A stretch of 7,448 bases of DNA from assembly GCA_014379165.1 (NCBI GenBank), contig JACMMG010000048.1:1-7448 (forward strand), given 5' to 3'. This stretch comes from Candidatus Parcubacteria bacterium (GTDB taxonomy: Bacteria > Patescibacteriota > Minisyncoccia > Phycocordibacterales > SBAW01). Numbering within the stretch: the first letter of the stretch is position 1; each line of letters begins with the position of its first letter. The notes below the pieces were generated by a model. It did not search any database and was not told the DNA's origin. It saw nothing but the letters and a program-made list of their open reading frames with translations. The position numbers and the translations under genes are program-made. This document shows, in pieces, positions 1 to 6,320 of the stretch.

Positions 1-540
1 GTATGCTTGGTATTTATTCTACTGCAAAGATTTGATCAATGGTATCAGAAATCACAAATATCACATAATTAACGGACAATAGTATAATGTTGTTAGTGAC
101 ATGACACGATATTATTATCAATTACTAATGTCGGTAATCCATCATGAGTCGAACCCAAGAATTTCCAAGGTGTAGAAATTTACTAATGCCACAGTTTCAA
201 GAAGAAGCTTGATAATCTGTTTACGACTGAAACTAATTTTCTGCACACAATAGGCAAGAGCCGTTTCACGGCAGCGTAGAATATATCGACGAATATGATC
301 AGGTCCAAACCGAGCCAAATACCTAGATGGCCACCCAATTCGGAGAAAAAACTCCAAAACGTCCACGCAAACTTTTCCGTCTGAACGGTATACTCGAAAG
401 ACGTTATGCTTAGTATGTATTCAGCTGTTGGTGTGTTTAATACATACGTATCTTCCAGAATCCCGGCTGGTGCTTCCGTTTTGGAATATTGCAGGCGATA
501 ACATTCGGGCAGACAGTAGTCTTTCACGCACGACGACGCA
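1..540. other. Foreign, eukaryote-like segment at contig edge
   Basis: This stretch differs from the rest of the window. On the minus strand it carries the C-terminal coding part of an animal DEG/ENaC (amiloride-sensitive sodium channel) protein, ending at the TAG at 183-185. Beyond that stop, positions 1-182 are AT-rich, have no bacterial gene, and contain AATAAA in minus orientation. Bacterial VanY sequence begins on the other side of about 531-545. What I see is the protein-level switch and the composition change. The inference is that animal DNA was joined to a bacterial contig during assembly, or less likely by transfer. The exact joint cannot be fixed: the last residues that look VanY-like end near residue 236 and the first ENaC-like cysteine is residue 239. 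Confidence 0.7.
13..18 (-). promoter_or_regulatory. Possible eukaryotic poly(A) signal (AATAAA)
   Basis: AATAAA on the minus strand lies about 165 bases past the stop codon of the channel-like reading frame, a plausible distance for an animal 3' UTR. The hexamer is common by chance in AT-rich DNA, so it counts only together with the channel homology. Confidence 0.3.
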
Positions 541-1244
541 TTTGTAGTGTCAAAGTTGGTAGTTAAAGCACCTCCCATGCCCGTGGTAATAAAATCGAGT
601 GTTGTACCAAGCTGGTGTTCAGAGTACCCCTGGTCTGCAGAGAATTGGTTCGCAGTGCCCGCCCCGTAGGTAATGCTGTAGGAAGACTTCAGCGACCTTT
701 GTTCTTCAAACGAGCGGAAGGCCGACTTAACAAATAGTTCAACTCCGGCGCGTTTTGCGTCCCTCAACAGATCTTCCAGGTGTGGCCACACAAGCGCATG
801 AATTTCTTCCGTGCGGTTTTCAGAATAGGTGAATTCTTTCGGAATCTCTTCGAGCCGTTCAGGCGCGTAGTGCTCGTTTAAGAAAAATACTTTTGAATAC
901 TTTTGCAGCAATTCCGGATCGGTCTTAGCAAGCTTTTCAAGAACGCCCACGGTTCCGGAAATTTCTCCAACCGTCGACTCAAACCCGCCCACCCTCGCTT
1001 GGATTGCTTCGACATTCTGTTGGTTGAGATATAGAGCGTCGGAAAGCTCGACGGTTTTTTGCGAAAGCTGCATGCTTGTTGTAGCCAGTTTTTCTTCAAA
1101 TGCTGCAGTAGTGGAGGCAAGCGCCCCAGAAAGTCGCACTACCTGCACATTGGCGTATACGGTCCCCCCAATAAGTAAGATTCCAACAAGTGTTAATAGA
1201 AAAGGGTTAGAGAGGGCGCTTGCAGCATGTTCTCCTTGCTTCAT
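183..1244 (-). CDS. Chimeric ORF: VanY-like D,D-carboxypeptidase N-terminus joined to DEG/ENaC channel C-terminus
   Basis: 353 codons in one frame, but two unrelated proteins. Residues 1-236 are a VanY/M15-type D-alanyl-D-alanine carboxypeptidase, which trims peptidoglycan stem peptides outside the membrane. They show a signal anchor (about 13-32), an Ala/Thr/Gln-rich probable coiled coil (about 40-105), SAFRSFEEQ with R177, and the zinc motif SEHQLGTTLD with H210 and D217. The usual E-x-W-H-W/R motif with the third zinc ligand, about 60-90 residues further on, is missing, so the peptidase is truncated. Residues 239-353 match the C-terminus of animal DEG/ENaC channels: Cys pairs C239/C244/C248 in a CLPEC context, then FFSELGGHLGIWLG and a hydrophobic helix (about 297-327). 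The ATG lies 16 bases after the stop of the zinc-ribbon gene, suggesting one operon. No good ribosome site is seen. Most likely a contig chimera, with the real VanY continuing off this contig. Confidence 0.75.
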   Translation of the reverse strand: MKQGEHAASALSNPFLLTLVGILLIGGTVYANVQVVRLSGALASTTAAFEEKLATTSMQLSQKTVELSDALYLNQQNVEAIQARVGGFESTVGEISGTVGVLEKLAKTDPELLQKYSKVFFLNEHYAPERLEEIPKEFTYSENRTEEIHALVWPHLEDLLRDAKRAGVELFVKSAFRSFEEQRSLKSSYSITYGAGTANQFSADQGYSEHQLGTTLDFITTGMGGALTTNFDTTNASSCVKDYCLPECYRLQYSKTEAPAGILEDTYVLNTPTAEYILSITSFEYTVQTEKFAWTFWSFFSELGGHLGIWLGLDLIIFVDIFYAAVKRLLPIVCRKLVSVVNRLSSFFLKLWH

Positions 1245-1260
1245 ATTCTTATCGTACCAT

Positions 1261-1578
1261 TTAATACACTGACATCCGAGGCATTAAAAATGTGCCAAGC
1301 GAGCATCGCGGACACATTCGGCCTAACTGCTCTTCGTGAACTTCGGCAGCGCCACATGCTGAGCATGCGCCGCCTTCGGTATATTCGATTACCGTGCGGC
1401 ATACATGACACAGAGATTCGCAGCGCGTACGGATGAGATATTTTTTGCTCTCGGCAGTTAGCACGGGAGTGCGCAGTTCGCGAGGGGTGTCGCCGCGCCA
1501 AACGGGGAAGTCGCGCGAAAGTCGCACGGTTAGAGCGCAGAGATTATTTGAGCATTTATAGGTCGCAATTTCGGCCAC
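1261..1578 (-). CDS. Small double zinc-ribbon protein, function unknown
   Basis: 105 residues with four close Cys pairs: C9/C14 (CX4C), C57/C60, C72/C75 and C89/C92, plus C53. The last three pairs are in CHVC, CSAC and CPRC knuckles typical of zinc ribbons, so two zinc sites are likely. No catalytic motif, signal peptide or membrane segment is visible, so a cytoplasmic protein that binds nucleic acid or protein is a guess only. I do not recognise the family by name. The start is GTG. A TTGACA-17-TAAGAC promoter places transcription initiation at or one base before this GTG, so the message is probably leaderless. The VanY-like gene follows 16 bases after the stop and probably shares the transcript. 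That pairing does not by itself show a cell-wall role. Confidence 0.75.
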   Translation of the reverse strand: MAEIATYKCSNNLCALTVRLSRDFPVWRGDTPRELRTPVLTAESKKYLIRTRCESLCHVCRTVIEYTEGGACSACGAAEVHEEQLGRMCPRCSLGTFLMPRMSVY

Positions 1579-1584
1579 GCCCTA

Positions 1585-1613
1585 GTCTTAACAGAAAAGT
1601 TGCTAATTGTCAA
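1585..1613 (-). promoter_or_regulatory. Sigma70-type promoter of the zinc-ribbon/VanY operon
   Basis: On the minus strand a perfect -35 box TTGACA (1608-1613) is followed after 17 bases by TAAGAC (1585-1590, 3 of 6 matches to TATAAT). Initiation about 7 bases on would fall at 1578-1579, exactly at the GTG start. Confidence 0.55.
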
Positions 1614-1635
1614 ATGCAAGGTTTTGAAACAAAAA

Positions 1636-1660
1636 GAAGCCCGGCGATGTGCCGGGCTTC
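1636..1660 (-). terminator. Rho-independent terminator after usg
   Basis: A perfect 10-bp stem, GAAGCCCGGC with its complement, encloses a 5-base loop and is followed on the minus strand by TTTTTG. It begins 24 bases past the stop of the Usg-family gene and separates it from the zinc-ribbon promoter. Confidence 0.9.
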
Positions 1661-1684
1661 GGAGTTCGGATCGAGTAGAATCGC

Positions 1685-1945
1685 TCAGTGCAGCTGCCCG
1701 TGGAAGCGCGCGTAGCGTATCTCATCGGCGCTTGCAAGCTGCCGGTGTGCCACTTCGACGCTCTGGATGATGCCCTTGATTTCGGCGCGCCAAAAATCGA
1801 GAAATTTGATGAGGCGCGGGTATTCCGGCGCCACATCGTAGAATTGCCAAATGAGTGGCGGTTTCAGAAGCATCTCCTGTGGTAAGCGGTAGAAGATGTG
1901 CGCTGTTGCCAGCCCATAGCCATGTAGTGTTATATGCCCACGCAA
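1685..1945 (-). CDS. usg: Usg-family protein
   Basis: 86 residues that match the small Usg family, recalled from alphaproteobacteria where usg lies beside tryptophan genes. Shared features are the N-terminal GYGLATAHIFYRLP stretch (residues 9-22), LIWQFYDVAPEYPRL (31-45), KFLDFWRAEI (47-56), VEVAHRQL (63-70) and the C-terminal LH. The length is close to that of known members. No enzyme activity is firmly established for the family, and no trp gene is visible here. The start is TTG. A TAG stop lies immediately upstream in frame, so no earlier start is possible, and the only internal Met (M25) falls inside the conserved region. A TTGACC-17-TATCTT promoter puts initiation about 2-3 bases before the TTG. 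The gene forms its own unit, closed by a strong terminator. Confidence 0.8.
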   Translation of the reverse strand: MRGHITLHGYGLATAHIFYRLPQEMLLKPPLIWQFYDVAPEYPRLIKFLDFWRAEIKGIIQSVEVAHRQLASADEIRYARFHGQLH

Positions 1946-1954
1946 CTAAAAAAT

Positions 1955-1983
1955 AAGATACGCTGAGTGCCTTGTGAGGTCAA
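1955..1983 (-). promoter_or_regulatory. Promoter of usg
   Basis: TTGACC (1978-1983, 5 of 6) and TATCTT (1955-1960, 4 of 6) are 17 bases apart on the minus strand. The predicted start of transcription is near 1948, leaving almost no leader before the TTG at 1945. Confidence 0.55.
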
Positions 1984-1998
1984 GCTTATTATTCGAAA

Positions 1999-2340
1999 TT
2001 ACTTCGGCTCAACAACTACTGCAGTCCCGTAGGCCAAAACTTCGGTAACGCCGGGTGCTACTTCCGTTGCATCGTAACGAAAGCCAATAACTGCGTTTGC
2101 TCCCATCTGGGCGGCATGTTCGAGCATCAGTTCAAACGCATGCTCGCGCGCTTGTTCGCACAGCGCGGTGTAAAGCGTAATATTGCCACCGAAAAGAGTT
2201 TGAATTCCCGCGCCGATATTTCCTATGATCGAGCGCGAACGCACGATGATTCCGCGCGTAATGCCGAGATTCTTAACTATAATGTATTGATCAAGCTCAA
2301 ATGCGGTCGTAACTAAATGTTTTTCAATGCTGTCATCCAT
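1999..2340 (-). CDS. YbjQ-family (UPF0145/DUF74) protein
   Basis: 113 residues, the normal length for the YbjQ family. The family forms small oligomers, and a heavy-metal-binding role has been suggested but not proven. Diagnostic blocks are LGITRGIIVRSRS (residues 25-37), IGAGIQTLFGGNITLYTAL (42-60), the AREHAFELMLEHA helix (64-76), GANAVIGFRYDATEV (80-94) and VLAYGTAVVVEP (101-112). There is no signal peptide or membrane span. The ATG lies 22 bases after the stop of the MASE1 kinase gene and is probably read on the same transcript. A TATGCT hexamer (2353-2358) could give an additional short-leader promoter, but no good -35 box accompanies it. Nothing ties it directly to the kinase beyond position. 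Confidence 0.9.
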   Translation of the reverse strand: MDDSIEKHLVTTAFELDQYIIVKNLGITRGIIVRSRSIIGNIGAGIQTLFGGNITLYTALCEQAREHAFELMLEHAAQMGANAVIGFRYDATEVAPGVTEVLAYGTAVVVEPK

Positions 2341-2362
2341 GGCCTACACAGTAGCATACTAC

Positions 2363-4399
2363 TCACACCGTTTTTTGAAGCCTTCCTAAGACACTTATAA
2401 GATCATCGGCACCTATTGGCTTAATGAGATGGTGGTCAAACCCCGCCTCCACAGATTGTAAGCGGTCATTTTCTTGCCCGTATCCGGTAAGCGCAACTAT
2501 CGCTCCTGACCAACCTTTATTGCGTATTGCGCGCGCAACATCATACCCGCTCATATCAGGCATCCCAATATCCAGCAGAATGATATCGGGTGCAAATGGA
2601 TCAACCACGTTTAGAGCGTCACGACCGGAGTATGCTGTTTGTACGGTATGGCCGTGGTGTGTAAGAAGCTTTTGGAGCGCAACTGCCGCTGCTTCATTAT
2701 CATCAACAATAAGTATTTTTGATGCGCCTACCGCCCGCTCACTCTCATGTTTTATATCGAGCATCCTTTGCGCAGTTGGAGGAAGGGATACAGGAATATG
2801 CACCGTAAAGATACTTCCATACCCGAGCCCTCTACTTTGCACTTCAATGGTGCCGCCGTGGAGTTCGACCAAATTTTTGGTGATAAACAATCCCATACCA
2901 AGTCCCGGACTCGCACGGTTTTCGGTAATAAGCTGTGTAAAAGCTTCAAATAAGTTGGAAAGTTTTTTGGCTTCAATACCGATGCCGTTATCTCTGACGC
3001 TGATCATGAGAAAGTCGCTCTGAATCTTGAGCGTAAGTTCTATCCGTCCGCCGGGCTCGGTGTATTTGGATGCGTTGGTAAGTAAGTTAATAACGATCTG
3101 CTTCATGCGTACCGGGTCGGCAAACAGCCGAATATCTTCCTCAGGCAGTACAACCTGGAGAGTATGCCGTCTGTTTGCCATGTTTTCCTCAACGCTTGCG
3201 AGCGACTGTTCTACAATTTCCCGTGCGCTCACTTTTTCTTTTTGCAGCTTGAATTTGTTTTGCGAAAGCCGCGCAGTGTCGAGCAGGTCATCCAAGAGCC
3301 GCCGGATCATAACCGCATGCTCTTCAGCGCCGCGGATAGTATCCAGAGATTCTTCTGTTTGTGGTTGGAGTTTTAGAAGCTCGAGCGAGCTTACAATAGG
3401 AGCCAGAGGATTTCGCAGTTCATGCGCGAGGATCGCTATAAATTCGTTCTTTGCTTTGTCCGAAGTGGCGGCGCGTTGGTATGCGTGCTCAAGCCGTGTA
3501 TACGCCACCCGACGTTCTTCCACAACGGCGACAAATACTAAGAAGATCGCCGCGACAAGCCCAATATATATTTCATCGGCAAGGAGCTGAGCGTTAAGAG
3601 GGGTTGGTGTCGCCTGCGCAATAATACTGCCGGCAATTCCGATAAAAGACGTAAGGACGAGAGAAAGCGTAAGCCAGCGAGGGTGGAAGCGCAGAGCAAA
3701 CCATATAAGTACGGCGGGAAGAAAGAAAATAACCGAGATGCCAAAATATTGCGGATATGCGGTCCAGAAAAGAAAGTAGTTAACGCCAACAAGCAGCGCG
3801 AAGGCCGCCAATAGCTCAAGCCGGTGCTTTGCTTGCTTGGGAAATGAGATAGTACGCCACGAATACCAGGTGGCGACGAAGGGTGTTATGACCAATACGC
3901 TAAAAATACCTGCTCCCCATGCGCGACCAAAATTGAGCAGTGGACTGACCGTAAGCGTATGCAGGTACATTTGTGCGGCGGTCGCAATAGTTGGCTCGAT
4001 CATCGTTACAAAGAACGCGGCCCCGACCAAAATAAGCGTATTGCGCAGCTGGTCGAAGGAAGGCTGGAATTGCAACTTTCGCAGTGCATACAATCCGACA
4101 ACTGCCTGTAGGGCGTATGCTGCCGCAATGATCCCTGCAATGACATACGCGCTGGGCGATTGTGTTACTACTGCCAAAAATTGCGCCAGGAAAATAGGAA
4201 GCCACATCCGATACCCGCCGAAAATAACTGCGGCAAGCCCAATGCCTACCGGAGCCCAAATAAGAGCAGGTGAAGTGTTAAAGGCAAAGTATATATAGAG
4301 ACAAGCTTTTGCGGCAATAAAATAGACAGCAAATACCGCCAGTTGGGCGATGAGACCGCGAAGAGTTGTTTGAGGAAGCCAATCTTTAAATGTTGTCAT
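2363..4399 (-). CDS. MASE1 membrane hybrid sensor histidine kinase with C-terminal receiver
   Basis: About 678 residues (numbered here from the TTG at 4402, one codon upstream). Residues 15-295 hold eight or so hydrophobic helices of MASE1 type, a membrane sensor module whose ligand is generally unknown. HisKA follows with the H box AHELRNP (H327, phospho-acceptor). The ATPase domain has the N box NLLTNASKY (N443), G1 DNGIG (471-475) and G2 GLGMGL (500-505). A receiver spans about 562-675 with D567/D568, phospho-acceptor D611 (LLDIGMPD), T639 and K661. All key residues are intact, so it should autophosphorylate and pass phosphate to its own receiver. No HPt domain or DNA-binding regulator is nearby. 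ATG at 4399 is preferred over the adjacent TTG. A weak TAGATT (4406-4411) sits 7 bases before it, without a clear -35 or ribosome site. YbjQ follows 22 bases downstream. Confidence 0.93.
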   Translation of the reverse strand: MTTFKDWLPQTTLRGLIAQLAVFAVYFIAAKACLYIYFAFNTSPALIWAPVGIGLAAVIFGGYRMWLPIFLAQFLAVVTQSPSAYVIAGIIAAAYALQAVVGLYALRKLQFQPSFDQLRNTLILVGAAFFVTMIEPTIATAAQMYLHTLTVSPLLNFGRAWGAGIFSVLVITPFVATWYSWRTISFPKQAKHRLELLAAFALLVGVNYFLFWTAYPQYFGISVIFFLPAVLIWFALRFHPRWLTLSLVLTSFIGIAGSIIAQATPTPLNAQLLADEIYIGLVAAIFLVFVAVVEERRVAYTRLEHAYQRAATSDKAKNEFIAILAHELRNPLAPIVSSLELLKLQPQTEESLDTIRGAEEHAVMIRRLLDDLLDTARLSQNKFKLQKEKVSAREIVEQSLASVEENMANRRHTLQVVLPEEDIRLFADPVRMKQIVINLLTNASKYTEPGGRIELTLKIQSDFLMISVRDNGIGIEAKKLSNLFEAFTQLITENRASPGLGMGLFITKNLVELHGGTIEVQSRGLGYGSIFTVHIPVSLPPTAQRMLDIKHESERAVGASKILIVDDNEAAAVALQKLLTHHGHTVQTAYSGRDALNVVDPFAPDIILLDIGMPDMSGYDVARAIRNKGWSGAIVALTGYGQENDRLQSVEAGFDHHLIKPIGADDLISVLGRLQKTV

Positions 4400-4542
4400 C
4401 AAAAAAATCTACTACGTACCGTACCATAAAGCGTAGCCAGCATTATCTGAACGGTTAATGAAGTATAGAGGATTATAACGCAAGCTGAAACTGAGGAACC
4501 ATTTAATAGTAATAGGGCAATCGTGGATTTTGAAATAAAAAA

Positions 4543-4567
4543 TCCCGGCCGAGAGTGTCGGCCGGGA
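4543..4567 (-). terminator. Strong Rho-independent terminator
   Basis: A perfect 10-bp stem, TCCCGGCCGA with its complement, and a 5-base loop are followed on the minus strand by TTTTTTATTT. It lies about 150 bases past the stop of the PAS kinase gene and ahead of the MASE1 kinase promoter region. Its build (10-bp GC-rich stem, 5-base loop) mirrors the terminator at 1636-1660. Confidence 0.88.
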
Positions 4568-4654
4568 CGTCTGCGTTGGTGGAGGAGAGCTTATTTTACG
4601 AAGACAAGCCCCTCAGGATCTCTTCCTCTTCGTAACTGCGCCGGAATTTATAAC

Positions 4655-4687
4655 AAAAAAGCCGCTTTGTCAAAAATGCGTTGCGGC
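4655..4687 (-). terminator. Weak possible terminator after the PAS kinase
   Basis: On the minus strand GCCGC (4683-4687) pairs with GCGGC (4661-4665) across a 17-base loop, and TTTTTTG follows directly. The stem is short and the loop long, so this is at best a leaky stop placed about 30 bases after the coding end. Confidence 0.35.
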
Positions 4688-4717
4688 GTAAGGACTCTAA
4701 GTGGGTATTTCGTATTT

Positions 4718-5800
4718 TTAAATCTTTAAGTCCGGTGATGAGAGGCCGGTTTTTTGCAAGGGCGTCGCCAAGTGGTGGGTAAGCCAAATAGTGGTGCCAT
4801 CCGGACTTGTTTCTTTTTCTACAATTGCCTTAAGCTGGTTAGCCATTGCATCGACCAATCCTGTGCCAAGTCCCTCGGCATTTTTCATTGAGAGCATGCC
4901 AACGCCATTGTCGGTAACCCCGAGCCTCCATGCGTCCTGGTCAGTTTCGTATTTGACTTCTATCGTCCCGGCGCTGCCGTTTGGAAACGCATGTTTAAGG
5001 GAATTAATAACAAGTTCGGTGGTAACAAGGCCAAGTAAGATCGCGTCGTTTGAAGTAATTATTTGTGCCACCGCATCGACGGTAAGCCTAATAGGCTTTT
5101 TATCTATCATCGAGGCCTCAAGACTGGTACAGAGCGCTTGAAGGTATTCGTTGACGTCAATTTCATTGCCGACCCCCGTTGGCTCCAGCTGCCGCTGGAC
5201 GGTTGCTATGGACATAATGCGCTGATGTGCGTCGGTAAGATGCAATCGCGATTCTTCAGATTTCACCGCGTCTGCCTTCAAGAGCAAAATGCTTGCAATA
5301 AGCTGAAGGCTGTTTGCGATGCGATGCCGCATTTCCGCAAGCAAAATGTCTTTGTGCTGGATAAGCTTCCTGTTTTCTTCTGCAAGCCTGTTTTTTTCCG
5401 TTACATCCGAGATGCTCAGGAGAATTTTTTTGGACTCGCCGTTCTTAAATCGCACTTCCTGTCCGTTGAGCCACATGATCCGGCGTCCAAGAGAAGGAAA
5501 TTCATGCTCCACTTCGTAATCTTGAAATGATTTTTTCTGAGGAATTATTTGTTCTAGGAGCAGGCGCAGTGCTGGGATATTCCACTGGCCATTACCAAGG
5601 TCATAAATTTTTTTCTGTAGCGTTTCTTCGGGAGAGACCCCGAATGTCTCATAAAAAGACTTACTTGCGACAACTACTCGCAAGTCCGAATTAAGCACGA
5701 TAAGAGGTTCGCGGATTGTATCGACAATTGCCCGGGTTAGCACGGCGTCGCTCTTGGGATCACCGAAGGAGTCGGCAACCCCCGGAAGTGGGTTCGCCAC
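4718..5800 (-). CDS. PAS-domain sensor histidine kinase, HisKA_2/HWE type
   Basis: About 360 residues, no membrane span, so a soluble sensor. Numbering here is from the longer ATG at 5887; the chosen start is residue 30. A PAS domain (about 47-165) ends in the usual DVTEKN linker. HisKA_2 has the phospho-acceptor H188 in AEMRHRIANSLQL, the hallmark of the light/stress kinase class found in alphaproteobacteria and others. The ATPase has N295 in ELVINSLKHA, DNGVG (326-330) and GLGTGL (339-344). The PAS lacks the NCRFLQ flavin-cysteine motif of LOV domains, so light sensing is not supported. Start choice: ATG 5887 lies inside a 13-bp hairpin and adds a Cys-rich tail unrelated to the domain. GTG 5800 has a TACACT 7 bases ahead with a partial -35. 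No receiver protein is adjacent. The hybrid kinase downstream is a separate unit beyond a terminator. Confidence 0.9.
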   Translation of the reverse strand: MANPLPGVADSFGDPKSDAVLTRAIVDTIREPLIVLNSDLRVVVASKSFYETFGVSPEETLQKKIYDLGNGQWNIPALRLLLEQIIPQKKSFQDYEVEHEFPSLGRRIMWLNGQEVRFKNGESKKILLSISDVTEKNRLAEENRKLIQHKDILLAEMRHRIANSLQLIASILLLKADAVKSEESRLHLTDAHQRIMSIATVQRQLEPTGVGNEIDVNEYLQALCTSLEASMIDKKPIRLTVDAVAQIITSNDAILLGLVTTELVINSLKHAFPNGSAGTIEVKYETDQDAWRLGVTDNGVGMLSMKNAEGLGTGLVDAMANQLKAIVEKETSPDGTTIWLTHHLATPLQKTGLSSPDLKI

Positions 5801-5807
5801 ACTTATG

Positions 5808-5836
5808 AGTGTAGCACATTTACATGTGTTCTTCAT
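5808..5836 (-). promoter_or_regulatory. Candidate promoter of the PAS kinase
   Basis: TACACT (5808-5813, 4 of 6 to TATAAT) lies 17 bases from ATGAAG (5831-5836, 3 of 6 to TTGACA). Initiation would fall near 5801, at the GTG start. Modest matches, but the spacing and placement repeat what is seen at other genes here. Confidence 0.4.
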
Positions 5837-5867
5837 ATGGAGGGAGGTAAGGCAAAAACGACACAAA

Positions 5868-5896
5868 TCCCCTTGAATGCACCGCATTTAAGGGGA
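5868..5896 (-). terminator. Hairpin closing the DUF1428/VOC unit
   Basis: A 13-bp inverted repeat (arms 5868-5880 and 5884-5896, one G-T pair, 3-base loop) starts 26 bases after the VOC stop codon. On the minus strand it is followed by ATTTGTG and, a little later, TTTTT, so the T tract is imperfect. It is likely a terminator, and it overlaps the upstream ATG at 5887. Confidence 0.55.
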
Positions 5897-5922
5897 AGGG
5901 GTTGCCACTATAGTAGTGCCGA

Positions 5923-6309
5923 TTATTTTTCTTGAATGAGTGAAAGAATATTTCCAGCGGGGTCTTTAAACCACGCCATGCGGCGGGGGTCGCCACTTTT
6001 TCCTGCGATTCCTTTTTCATCTGTAATTATGTAGGGCGGAATGTTGTACGCCTCCATTACGACACTTTTTTGTGCAAGCCCATCAACTTCAGTTTCGATG
6101 TCATCGACTATGAAATTTAAAACGGTGAAGGTTGCAGGCGAGTGATCTTGCTTTGGGTAGATAAAGATTTGTGTGCTATTTGCTAGATGAAGTTCGAGCC
6201 CTTCGGGGATTTCACGGACATCGAGGCCAAGTGTCTCACTATAGAATTTTTTCGCTCCTGCGAGATCGGAAACCGAGAAGCTGCTGAATGCTGTTGAGGT
6301 TTTAAGCAT
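5923..6309 (-). CDS. VOC (glyoxalase/bleomycin-resistance fold) protein
   Basis: 128 residues forming one vicinal-oxygen-chelate unit with two beta-alpha-beta-beta-beta modules. The first shows FSVSDLAGAKKFYSETLGLDV (residues 11-31, split helix and strand), and the second LNFIVDDIETEVDGLAQK (64-81) and the typical end AWFKDPAGNILSLIQ (112-126). Members bind a metal or small ligand and act as glyoxalases, dioxygenases or resistance proteins. The metal ligands cannot be assigned with confidence here (Q126 sits where many have Glu), so a specific reaction should not be claimed. The ATG is 11 bases after the stop of the DUF1428 gene, which points to translation from a shared transcript. A hairpin follows the stop. 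Confidence 0.9.
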   Translation of the reverse strand: MLKTSTAFSSFSVSDLAGAKKFYSETLGLDVREIPEGLELHLANSTQIFIYPKQDHSPATFTVLNFIVDDIETEVDGLAQKSVVMEAYNIPPYIITDEKGIAGKSGDPRRMAWFKDPAGNILSLIQEK

Positions 6310-6320
6310 AGTAGTTTGGA

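Larger units (their letters stand above)
4403..4717. other. Intergenic region between the two kinase genes
   Basis: No convincing gene is present in these 315 bases. The right part holds the end of the PAS-kinase transcript: a weak hairpin with a T run (4655-4687) and a strong terminator (4543-4567). The left part, 4403-4540, should carry the promoter of the MASE1 kinase. TAGATT at 4406-4411 is the best-placed -10 hexamer, but no matching -35 box is seen at 16-18 bases. The 88 bases between the two hairpins could be a trailer or a small RNA, and nothing in them distinguishes these. Confidence 0.5.

Noticed and set aside
142..366. Alternative 74-codon frame in the channel-like segment
   Set aside because: It is an out-of-frame shadow of the DEG/ENaC coding region and shows no homology I can recognise.
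2424..3023. 199-codon plus-strand frame opposite the hybrid kinase
   Set aside because: It is Ser/Arg-rich and without a domain, as expected for the shadow of a real kinase gene. No promoter or ribosome site is evident.
4596..4787. 63-codon minus-strand frame at the end of the PAS kinase
   Set aside because: It overlaps the kinase C-terminus in another frame, runs through the weak terminator and ends in low-complexity Glu/Arg sequence.
5063..5530. 155-codon plus-strand frame opposite the PAS kinase
   Set aside because: It mirrors the kinase coding strand, with no recognisable family and no upstream signal.
5839..5850. GGAGGGAGGTAA on the plus strand as a ribosome site
   Set aside because: The next plus-strand ATG gives only a few codons before a stop, so no gene follows.
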